A DNA stretch of 5,887 bases from a bacterium (GTDB lineage Bacteria; Spirochaetota; UBA4802; UBA5550): assembly GCA_024224995.1 (NCBI GenBank), contig JAAENB010000450.1, positions 1 through 5,887 of the forward strand, given 5' to 3'. Below the pieces are notes generated by a model, which saw only the letters and a list, made by a program, of their open reading frames with translations, was not told the origin of the DNA and searched no databases. Below are positions 1 through 5,762 of this stretch, piece after piece (the stretch's first letter is position 1; each line of letters begins with the position of its first letter). The position numbers were made by a program, and so were the translations under genes.

Positions 1-131
1 CGAGCTGCATCTGGCCTGGAAGTAGTATGGGCTCTTTGGGTTGTGAGGACTGTTTGAGCGGAGCGAGTTCCGGAGCAATCCAAAGAGCCCATACTACTTC
101 CAGGCCCGCGCACAAGCAAAATTTAGTTTCT
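1..131 (+). repeat. Palindromic element, copy 1 (left end cut by window start)
   Basis: The arm at 13-43 is the reverse complement of 76-106: 31 nt with a single non-Watson-Crick position (G40 opposite T79, a G-U wobble in RNA). The 32-nt loop (44-75) contains the core TTTGAGCGGAGCGAGTTCC, and can itself form a small 4-bp hairpin (CGGA 59-62 with TCCG 69-72). Positions 1-110 recur at 5778-5887 with one difference (G73 versus C5850). Outside the stem, GCAAAATTTAGTTTCT at 116-131 is the exact reverse complement of 5763-5778, which lies on the opposite side of copy 2. This suggests an outer pair of inverted repeats whose left member for this copy lies before the window. The element contains no coding sequence. 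It could be a MITE/REP-like non-autonomous element or a transcribed hairpin; the sequence does not decide between these. Confidence 0.88.
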
Positions 132-147
132 TGAGAGAGGAGAAAAT

Positions 148-537
148 ATGAATATTCATAGAGCGTCAATTATCAACATGTTTATAACCGGAAGCTTCGC
201 GCTTTTGTGCTCGTCTGTTATATATCTCGGGGACCAGGAGCCGGTTAAAATTTCGTTTGGAATAGTAATATACCCCTTATGTTATTTCGCCTCAAGAATC
301 GTGCTGCGGTTAAATCTTAAAGTCGCTGCTCTCCAGGTGTTCCTTGGTTTTTTCCTTGGAGGGGGCCTGGCTATTGCGCTAATGGCAGTGGTTGTTTTGC
401 TTTCTTCTGTTTTTGGTAAAACATTTGGGAGCCATATTGGATATGAAATTGTCTGGTTATTTACCGGGGGTTTCGCCTTTATTATTGGTTCAATATCAGG
501 ACTGGTGCTAAATATTATAAAAAGAGTCAAAATGTGA
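148..537 (+). CDS. Small multi-pass membrane protein, function unknown
   Basis: This 129-residue protein is not one I recognise. It has four hydrophobic stretches long enough to span the membrane: about residues 9-27, 36-53, 62-88 and 98-123, with short polar turns between them. The third contains a glycine-rich stretch (GFFLGGG, 67-73). The C-terminus (KRVKM) is basic, which by the positive-inside rule suggests a cytoplasmic end, and with four helices a cytoplasmic N-terminus. The ATG is preceded by a good Shine-Dalgarno sequence, AGGAG at 138-142, 5 nt upstream. That site lies only 6 nt past the palindromic element's right flank, so any transcript entering from the left would carry the element's hairpin in its leader. 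A probable terminator overlaps the stop codon, so the gene looks monocistronic. It resembles small membrane proteins of unknown function; no catalytic motif is visible. Confidence 0.75.
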   Translation: MNIHRASIINMFITGSFALLCSSVIYLGDQEPVKISFGIVIYPLCYFASRIVLRLNLKVAALQVFLGFFLGGGLAIALMAVVVLLSSVFGKTFGSHIGYEIVWLFTGGFAFIIGSISGLVLNIIKRVKM

Positions 538-565
538 TTTGAGACTCTATTTCTCTCTTTTTTTT
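523..565 (+). terminator. Probable Rho-independent terminator overlapping the stop codon
   Basis: AGAGTC (523-528) pairs with GACTCT (543-548). The stem can be extended by AAA (529-531) with TTT (538-540) across a 2-nt bulge at 541-542. The loop contains the TGA stop (535-537). Downstream is T-rich sequence with a run of eight T at 558-565 and another of seven at 568-574. The stem is short and not GC-rich, and the T-run begins about 9 nt after it, so it may be a weak terminator. Confidence 0.5.
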
Positions 566-730
566 ACTTTTTTTAAGGAAAATAAAAAAAATTTGTGCGT
601 TTAAGCGCTGAACTGTATTAATAATTATTAGAACTATTTACCTGGAACATGGTTTTGGAAGGTTTTTTTACTTGTATTTTAGAAACGTATTCAGTAAATT
701 GTACTTAATAAGTGTTAAGGTGGTTGGGAG
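566..730. other. AT-rich intergenic region with the Rpn-gene leader
   Basis: No coding sequence is seen here. The region is AT-rich and should hold the promoter of the downstream Rpn gene. A weak sigma70-like pair is possible (TTGTAT 672-677, 17-nt spacer, TAAATT 695-700), but it matches the consensus poorly and is only a guess. ACTTAATAAGT at 703-713 is a perfect 5+1+5 palindrome just before the Shine-Dalgarno sequence and could be an operator half-site pair, although an 11-nt palindrome in AT-rich DNA can arise by chance. AAGGTGG at 717-723 lies 7 nt before the ATG and is the likely ribosome binding site. Confidence 0.4.
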
Positions 731-1621
731 ATGGGAAAAAAAAGATCAAAAGAGGCACACGAAGAAAAACGGCTAATTCGCTTTGACTGGGCCATGAAAA
801 ACATGCTGCGGGACAAGGCAAATTTCGACATCCTTGAAGGGTTTCTTTCTGCCCTGCTAAAAATAGATATCACAATTATTCAAATCCTTGAAAGTGAGAG
901 TAACCAGGAGAATGGCGGGGACAAGTTTAACCGGGTCGATTTGCTGGTTGAAGACAACAAGGGAGACCGTATCCTCATTGAAGTGCAAAACGAACGAGAG
1001 GTCCATTTCCTGGAACGGGTTTTGTTCGGGAGCTCCAAGCTGATCGTGGAGAACCTGAAGCTGGGGCAGCCCTATGAAAAGATTAAAAAGGTCATATCTA
1101 TTAGTATTTTATATTTTGTCTTTGGCGAAAGCATAGACGATTACCTTTATTACGGAACAACAGATTTTGTAGGGGTACACAGCAAAACAAAGCTGAGACT
1201 GGAAAGAAAGGAGCAAGAGGCTGTTACCACGATTGAATCAAAAGATATTTTTCCTGAGTATTATTTAATTGAAGTAAAGAAATTTCAGGACATTATAAAT
1301 AGCGACCTTGATGAGTGGATCTATTTTTTCAAGAATGAATCGGTCCGCGATGACTTTAAAGCCAAAAATATTGACAAAGCCAAAGAAAAGCTGGACATGC
1401 TTAAAATGAACCGCATTGAACGGAAGAGATATGAGCGGTATTTGAGTAATCTTGCCAGTGAGAAAGACATAATCGGGGGGGCTTATGGCGACGGCCGGTC
1501 AGATGAAAAAGTAGAGCTCATTGTCCGAATGTGCGGCGAAGGCATTAATCTTGAAACTGCCGCAAAAGTAGCAGAAGTTTCAATTGAACAGGTGAAAGAC
1601 ATTCTTAAAAAGGCAGGTTAG
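731..1621 (+). CDS. Rpn-family PD-(D/E)XK nuclease / putative transposase
   Basis: This 296-residue protein has the layout of the Rpn / PDDEXK-type transposase family. The N-terminal signature runs FDWAMKNMLRD..NFDILEGFLSALL (residues 18-43). The nuclease core follows: RVDLLVED (68-75), with Asp70 as the likely metal ligand, then ILIEVQNE (81-88), where Glu84-Val-Gln86 takes the place of (D/E)XK; the Glu-x-Gln form is usual in this family. A conserved-looking WIYFFKN segment lies at 196-202. The C-terminal tail (270-296) ends in a helical segment, ETAAKVAEVSIEQVKDILKK, of the kind often seen at the end of these proteins. E. coli Rpn proteins are DNA endonucleases that raise RecA-independent recombination; the function of most relatives is unproven. 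Length is normal for the family and both active-site residues are present, so it looks intact. It ends 2 nt from the convergent neighbour with no terminator between them. It lies between copies of the palindromic element, but nothing shows that it acts on them. Confidence 0.88.
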   Translation: MGKKRSKEAHEEKRLIRFDWAMKNMLRDKANFDILEGFLSALLKIDITIIQILESESNQENGGDKFNRVDLLVEDNKGDRILIEVQNEREVHFLERVLFGSSKLIVENLKLGQPYEKIKKVISISILYFVFGESIDDYLYYGTTDFVGVHSKTKLRLERKEQEAVTTIESKDIFPEYYLIEVKKFQDIINSDLDEWIYFFKNESVRDDFKAKNIDKAKEKLDMLKMNRIERKRYERYLSNLASEKDIIGGAYGDGRSDEKVELIVRMCGEGINLETAAKVAEVSIEQVKDILKKAG

Positions 1622-1623
1622 TC

Positions 1624-3456
1624 TCATCGCCAGATCCTGAATTCCACCCTGCGGTTCATATCGGCAAGCTTTTTTCCTTCTTTCACAACCATGGGATCCT
1701 TGATCCCCATTCCGATAACGATGAAGCGCCTTTTCGGCAGTTTTAGCTTCACCAGGTAATCCCGCACCGCTTTAGCCCTGGTAATACTCAGTTTGTAGCA
1801 TTCTTTCGCGGACCCTTCTTTATACGCGTGACCAATAATTTTGATCCGTACTTTTTTATTTTCCCGCAGGGAATTGATCATCTTATGGAGGTAGGGGAAA
1901 TATTCCAGGTTAATCGTTGATGATCCTTTGCCAAAGTAAACGGGTCTAAAAACAGTCTTTGACGGTTTTTTACGGACTACAGGTTCTTTTTTCTTCACCG
2001 GTTCCTTTTTTGTTTTGCTTGCCGGTTTCTTCTTTTTGGGAACCAGCTCCAGGACATAATCGGAAGTCTCTCTTTTTCTTATTTCGATCCGTTCGCTGAA
2101 TGGCTGGTATTTTTTGTGATCTGCCTTGAGTACGACCCAGTTGACATCCGTCTTTGGCCTGATCTTAAATTGACCTTCTGCATCGCTTCTTTTCGTGATA
2201 ATGCGGACCGGTTTGCCTTTTGATGATTTTTTCAAATAGACAATAAACTTCGCCCTCTGGGGTTTTTGGCTTTTGCTGTTCAGAGCGGTAAACTTCATAA
2301 GAGTTGATTTCTTTGATTTTTTAACAAACGGTCTCGCGTACCTTCTCCGCTTCGAAGGGCCGGTATCTTTTTTCACCGGCGGTTCTATTTTCGTATCACT
2401 GGCAGTATCTTTTTTGATCTTAATACGGACAGGTGTTTCCCGGGTGCCGGTATCTATTTTTTTCCGGTATTTTCGCGTGGTGATCCTGCCCGAAAGCAGG
2501 GCAGTATAGATATCATATTCTCCCAGACCGCCGGGCCTGTTGGAACACAGGTAAATTCTGTTCCTGATCTCCGTGAGAAACATTTCATTGTCGTCGGAAT
2601 TGATACCTGGGCCCAGGTTAATAAGGTCTCTGAAGCGTTCGTTTTTATAGTGAATAAAATAAATATCCCAACCGCCGTAACCGCCCGGTCTGCGGGAAGA
2701 GAAATAGAATCCCGCTTTATCGTGAGAGGGAGTAAAGGCAAGATCGTAATTGCCGGAATTAATAATAGACGGCAGTTCTTTAATATCGGTATAATAGCCG
2801 TCCCTGAGCGTGGCGCGCATGATTTTTGATTTATAGAGTTTTTTAAAGGGCCACCGGGTAAAATAGAGATATTTCTGGTCGGAGCTGAGGCTGGGAGTCC
2901 TTTCGTTTTTGATGGAATTCGCGTTACCCGGGATCCACTCCGGTTTGGTCCATTTCCCGTTCACCAACTCGGAAATGTAGAGATCATAGGTGATCCGGAC
3001 CTTGCCGTCCGAGGTAACCGGGGGCCACCAGCTGCCCCTCCTGTCGGAGGCAAAAATAATGGTAGAGCCGTCAGGGGTGATATAGGGAGTTTCGTCGTTA
3101 GCCCCGGAATTAATTTCTTCGAGATATTCCGGCTTGGTCCAACGGCCGTCTTCGAACCGGGAAAGAAAAATATTATGATCGCTTTCCGTGGGAAGTCGTG
3201 AATCGTAAACCATAATTTTCCCATCTGCAGTAATGGAAGGGCAGAAATCATCCCCTGTAGAATTTACCGTGGGACCGAGATTCGTGAGCTTTTTACTGTT
3301 AAGGGGCTCCTTGACCAGGGCCGTGAGCGTGAAAAAAGAGAAAAACAGGGTACCCAAAAAGAGAATGATAAAAAACCTGGAATGTTTAACATGATAATTA
3401 AATTTTTTACTCAGGGTACTATATCTCTGTGTATGATATTTGGGATCTATATTCAT
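1624..3456 (-). CDS. Membrane-anchored PD40 propeller / OmpA-like domain protein
   Basis: This 610-residue envelope protein has several parts. Residues 1-27 are polar, followed by one hydrophobic segment (28-47) that may be an anchor or an uncleaved signal; no clear cleavage site is seen. Five PD40/TolB-type repeats start with NS..(D/N)(D/E)-like motifs at about 64, 115, 180, 232 and 285. Two of them end in nearly identical RPGG.G..DIY segments (256-266, 307-317), suggesting a beta-propeller. A Lys/Pro-rich linker (328-385) leads to a carboxypeptidase-regulatory-like beta-sandwich (about 386-472, with DAEGQF and a DHKKY turn), a second Lys/Pro linker (473-500) and a C-terminal OmpA-like domain (502-610, with LSITRAKAV and MNRRVEF). 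OmpA-like domains normally bind peptidoglycan from the periplasm. Here the usual GHTD-type motif reads GHAY (542-545), so the ligand-binding Asp is missing while the Arg (R560) remains. The ATG at 3456 is the only plausible start; the next Met is residue 82. Its Shine-Dalgarno is weak. Similar domain mixes occur in PorE-like proteins; a specific role cannot be assigned. Confidence 0.88.
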   Translation of the reverse strand: MNIDPKYHTQRYSTLSKKFNYHVKHSRFFIILFLGTLFFSFFTLTALVKEPLNSKKLTNLGPTVNSTGDDFCPSITADGKIMVYDSRLPTESDHNIFLSRFEDGRWTKPEYLEEINSGANDETPYITPDGSTIIFASDRRGSWWPPVTSDGKVRITYDLYISELVNGKWTKPEWIPGNANSIKNERTPSLSSDQKYLYFTRWPFKKLYKSKIMRATLRDGYYTDIKELPSIINSGNYDLAFTPSHDKAGFYFSSRRPGGYGGWDIYFIHYKNERFRDLINLGPGINSDDNEMFLTEIRNRIYLCSNRPGGLGEYDIYTALLSGRITTRKYRKKIDTGTRETPVRIKIKKDTASDTKIEPPVKKDTGPSKRRRYARPFVKKSKKSTLMKFTALNSKSQKPQRAKFIVYLKKSSKGKPVRIITKRSDAEGQFKIRPKTDVNWVVLKADHKKYQPFSERIEIRKRETSDYVLELVPKKKKPASKTKKEPVKKKEPVVRKKPSKTVFRPVYFGKGSSTINLEYFPYLHKMINSLRENKKVRIKIIGHAYKEGSAKECYKLSITRAKAVRDYLVKLKLPKRRFIVIGMGIKDPMVVKEGKKLADMNRRVEFRIWR

Positions 3457-3629
3457 TAAATCTTATTTACCGTTTGTTTTCCGGTTATTCGCCGGTATTT
3501 TTATATGTTTTATATATGATACTGAATCTCTTATATATAGTCGATATTTATTTTCCTTTTCTACAGCTTTTTAATTATTTTTTTTATGTTGAACGCCGAT
3601 AAAAAAAACGGAGAACTCAGGAGGTTTCG
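3457..3629. promoter_or_regulatory. AT-rich divergent promoter region
   Basis: This 173-bp region separates the starts of two divergent genes and must hold promoters for both. It is very AT-rich, with several TATATA-like stretches between about 3500 and 3550, so -10 boxes cannot be assigned with confidence on either strand. A small CCGG-7 nt-CCGG inverted repeat lies at 3481-3495. At the right edge AGGAGG (3619-3624) is a perfect Shine-Dalgarno sequence 5 nt before the ATG at 3630, in clear contrast to the weak leader of the minus-strand gene. Confidence 0.55.
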
Positions 3630-4424
3630 ATGCGCTCTATATCTACAGTGTTATTAATAATATTTTGCATACTACTATTTGGTGAATATACGGCATTCTC
3701 CAGGGAGCATTATGAGGATTACCGGTCCGACCGCAAGCGGTACGAGAGAAGAGACCGGCCATTGTCGGAGATACGTGAAGAGGACAGGGAAGATATTCTG
3801 GATGACCTCAGGGGTGCGGTCCGGGAAGAGATCGATGAGTCCATGAGCAAGGAGCGGAAGGCCAGCAAAAAAAAGATCGATGAAAGCAAGCTGATCCAGG
3901 ATGTACGGCAGATTGTTCGGGAAGAGATCGAGGATGCCATAAAGATCAAAGACAGCGCCTATTTAAAAGCGGGAACCTGGGAGGTTGGCGGATTTTTCTC
4001 TTTCCAGGTAAAAGCCCTGGCCGGCAGCACTGCTGATAACAATACAAAACTGAAGCTTTTTCCCATGGTAAGTTATTTTCTACTCACCAACCTGGCCCTG
4101 GGATTGAAAGGAGAAGCGGACCTTAATCTAACAACCGGGACCCAGAGTTATACCGTAGGACTTGGTCCCCAGTTTATATTCGGGATCGACAAAGCGGATG
4201 AGATTTGTTTTTATACGACTATTTCTCTTGGCGTGAGTATAGACACATCGCGTTCGAGTTCTCTTGGATACCGGTTTGCCAATGAACTGGGAGTTAAATT
4301 TGTTTTAACCAGCGGCGTGATCCTTAATACGGGACTCATGCTCGTATTCGACAACGGCGGCGACAGTATGACAGGTTTTCAAAATTTGATCATCCCCGCT
4401 ATTGGCATCACCGCGTGGTTTTAG
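3630..4424 (+). CDS. Secreted coiled-coil plus beta-barrel-like outer membrane protein
   Basis: This 264-residue protein is not from a family I can name. It begins with a signal peptide (residues 1 to about 24: Arg2, then a hydrophobic core 7-18, probable cleavage near AFS). The Cys at 13 is not in a lipobox. Residues 25-108 are very charged (Arg, Glu, Asp, Lys) and look helical or coiled-coil. They include a duplicated motif, VREEIDES (64-71) and VREEIEDA (96-103). From about 112 to the end the sequence turns into alternating hydrophobic/polar strands rich in Gly, Thr and Ser (for example WEVGGFFSFQVKAL, YTVGLGPQFIFG, ICFYTTISLGVSI), and the last residue is Phe. This is typical of a small outer membrane beta-barrel, possibly eight strands; strand number is an inference. 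A perfect Shine-Dalgarno sequence sets the start. The gene overlaps the downstream NamZ-family gene by 10 nt, indicating co-transcription. The charged helical part could reach into the periplasm. Confidence 0.75.
   Translation: MRSISTVLLIIFCILLFGEYTAFSREHYEDYRSDRKRYERRDRPLSEIREEDREDILDDLRGAVREEIDESMSKERKASKKKIDESKLIQDVRQIVREEIEDAIKIKDSAYLKAGTWEVGGFFSFQVKALAGSTADNNTKLKLFPMVSYFLLTNLALGLKGEADLNLTTGTQSYTVGLGPQFIFGIDKADEICFYTTISLGVSIDTSRSSSLGYRFANELGVKFVLTSGVILNTGLMLVFDNGGDSMTGFQNLIIPAIGITAWF
3822..3931 (+). repeat. In-frame 14-nt direct repeat inside the coiled-coil region
   Basis: CGGGAAGAGATCGA occurs at 3822-3835 and again at 3918-3931, 96 nt (32 codons) apart and in the same reading frame. 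It encodes the repeated REEI core of the two VREEI motifs. The identity at DNA level suggests either a recent internal duplication of a helical segment or selection for the same residues with the same codons. The flanking codons have diverged. Confidence 0.7.
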
Positions 4425-5587
4425 TAAAAACCGGTTTACAGCGATTTATACAGGAGAGTTCCCGGTATAAAGACCGGGATATCGCTCTTATTGTTAATCA
4501 TACGTCAGTTACCGCTTCACTGGAGTATAGCTGGGACGTGCTGACCCGTCAGGGAATACCGGTCAAGCGGGTTTTTTCTCCGGAGCATGGTCTCTTTGGA
4601 ACAGAGCAGGACCAGGACCCGGTGGAAAAGGAACCGGCGTTTCCTTTTGAGATAGTGAGTCTTTATGGAACCTCATATGAAACCTTAATTCCGGAAAAAC
4701 ACTACCTTGAAGACATAGACCTTGTTATTTTTGATATCCAGGATATTGGGACACGGTATTATACTTTTGTGAATACCATGATCCTCTTTATGCAGGCCAT
4801 AAAGGATATGGACATTGAGTTTATGGTTCTTGACAGGCCCAATCCTCTGGGCGGGACGCGGATCGAAGGGCCCCTGTTAGCTGCCGGGTATGAGTCTTTT
4901 GTGGGGATTTTCCCCATCCCCGTGCGTCATGGCCTCACTGCAGGTGAGCTTGCTGTTATGGCAAAAGATTTTTATAAGCTTGATATCACCCTTACGGTTT
5001 TTGAAATGGAAGGCTGGACCAGGGACATGCTCTTCCCGGATACCGGACTGCCCTGGATTCCGCCTTCTCCGAATATGCCCACTGTAAGCACGGCCGCGAT
5101 TTATCCCGGCTTATGCCTCCTTGAAGGGTTGAATATTTCCGAAGGCAGGGGAACCACAACCCCTTTTGAGATGATTGGCGCGCCATTTATTGATCCCTAT
5201 ACTCTGGCCCGGAATTTGAACGAACTTACGCCGGAAGGGCTTTATTTTCGCCCTGTATATTTTATTCCTACGTTTAATAAGTACGCCGGAGAGGTATGCG
5301 GCGGAGTCTTTATTCATATAACAGACGCGGCAATGTGCAAGCCCTTTCTCGCGGGAGTCTCCATTGCCGCCGTACTGAACAAACTCTATCCCGAATTCGA
5401 ATTTTTAAGCGGGGTTTACGAGTTTAACACCACTCATGCGGCTTTTGACCTGCTCTCGGGCAGCTCACGCGTACGCGAGATGATCCTGGCTGGTGAGTCA
5501 GTGAAAGCGATTGGATCGACCTGGGTGGAAGATGAAAAAGAGTTTGAGAAGTTGAAGCAGGGGTATCATATATATAAGGTATATTGA
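4415..5587 (+). CDS. DUF1343 / NamZ-type exo-beta-N-acetylmuramidase family protein
   Basis: This 390-residue protein has the full set of conserved DUF1343 motifs in order: LIVNHTSV (25-32), VFSPEHGLFG (53-62), DLVIFDIQDIGTRYYTFV (102-119), VLDRPNPLGG (138-147), VRHGLTAGELA (170-180), GLPWIPPSPNMPT (211-223), and YPGLCLLEG with NISEGRGTTTPFE (230-252), then the C-terminal part with F.P.F.K..GE.CGG (280-297). Length is normal for the family core. Characterised members (NamZ, GH171) remove terminal MurNAc from peptidoglycan fragments in turnover and recycling. The start is a GTG at 4415, inside the end of the upstream gene. The frame closes at a TAA (4325-4327) with no ATG, GTG or TTG between, and the next GTG (4538) would remove conserved sequence. 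No Shine-Dalgarno is seen, so translation is probably coupled to the upstream gene. No signal peptide precedes the domain, suggesting a cytoplasmic enzyme, unlike exported family members. Substrate is inferred from family only. Confidence 0.9.
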   Translation: MVLVKTGLQRFIQESSRYKDRDIALIVNHTSVTASLEYSWDVLTRQGIPVKRVFSPEHGLFGTEQDQDPVEKEPAFPFEIVSLYGTSYETLIPEKHYLEDIDLVIFDIQDIGTRYYTFVNTMILFMQAIKDMDIEFMVLDRPNPLGGTRIEGPLLAAGYESFVGIFPIPVRHGLTAGELAVMAKDFYKLDITLTVFEMEGWTRDMLFPDTGLPWIPPSPNMPTVSTAAIYPGLCLLEGLNISEGRGTTTPFEMIGAPFIDPYTLARNLNELTPEGLYFRPVYFIPTFNKYAGEVCGGVFIHITDAAMCKPFLAGVSIAAVLNKLYPEFEFLSGVYEFNTTHAAFDLLSGSSRVREMILAGESVKAIGSTWVEDEKEFEKLKQGYHIYKVY

Positions 5588-5762
5588 CCCGGAATGTAAA
5601 CTATGCCCGGAGCAATACCTCTGCGGAACGTTCGGAACTCGCTCCGCTCAAACAGCCTCACATTCCGCTGAGGCTTCGCTCCGGGCATAGTTTACATTCC
5701 GAATTACGTTTTTCGGTATATTAAGACACGACCAACTCCGTGTAGCGGGGAAAAAATAGAAC
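5588..5762. other. Gene-free tail between NamZ-family gene and palindrome copy 2
   Basis: No coding sequence is seen. The first part is the 112-nt palindrome described separately. After it comes a short spacer, 5702-5762, with a run of five T (5709-5713) and a small possible hairpin (ACACG 5726-5730 with CGTGT 5739-5743). The spacer contains no recognisable RNA gene. Confidence 0.5.
5590..5701 (-). repeat. Palindromic element, copy 3: same core, different arms, inverted
   Basis: Positions 5590-5613 are the exact reverse complement of 5678-5701 (24 bp). After a 4+4-nt internal loop the pairing resumes in the same register with 5618-5628 and 5663-5673 (11 positions, one T-T mismatch). The result is a 112-nt hairpin that starts 2 nt after the TGA at 5585-5587. 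Its apex carries, on the minus strand at 5633-5655, the same 23 nt as the loop of copies 1 and 2, followed by TGTGAGG lacking one nucleotide present in the others. The arms show no similarity to those of copies 1 and 2. An alternative inner hairpin is possible (GCCTCA 5655-5660 with TGAGGC 5669-5674). It could act as a terminator for the operon, since five T follow about 7 nt later, but its size and shared core argue for a repeat family. Confidence 0.88.

Noticed and set aside
1..131. Palindromic elements as integron attC sites
   Set aside because: The stems are nearly perfect and lack the extrahelical bases and the R'/R'' box consensus (GTTRRRY/RYYYAAC) in the right places. There is no integrase gene in the window.
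599..617. Possible hairpin around AGCGCT near 605-610
   Set aside because: The pairing beyond the 6-nt palindrome is broken by mismatches and is not better than chance.
2273..3251. Open frames of 78-96 codons overlapping the PD40/OmpA-like gene (2273-2509 plus, 2454-2741 and 2961-3251 minus)
   Set aside because: They lie wholly inside a gene with strong domain evidence and show no recognisable domain.
3630..3701. Cys13 of the coiled-coil/barrel protein as a lipoprotein site
   Set aside because: It lies inside the hydrophobic core, preceded by Phe rather than Gly, Ala or Ser, so there is no lipobox.
4890..5317. Open frames of 64-68 codons overlapping the NamZ-family gene, and similar ones at 282-530 and 3719-3949
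   Set aside because: They are out-of-frame shadows of genes supported by motifs and ribosome binding sites. The 3719-3949 minus frame simply mirrors the charged repeats.
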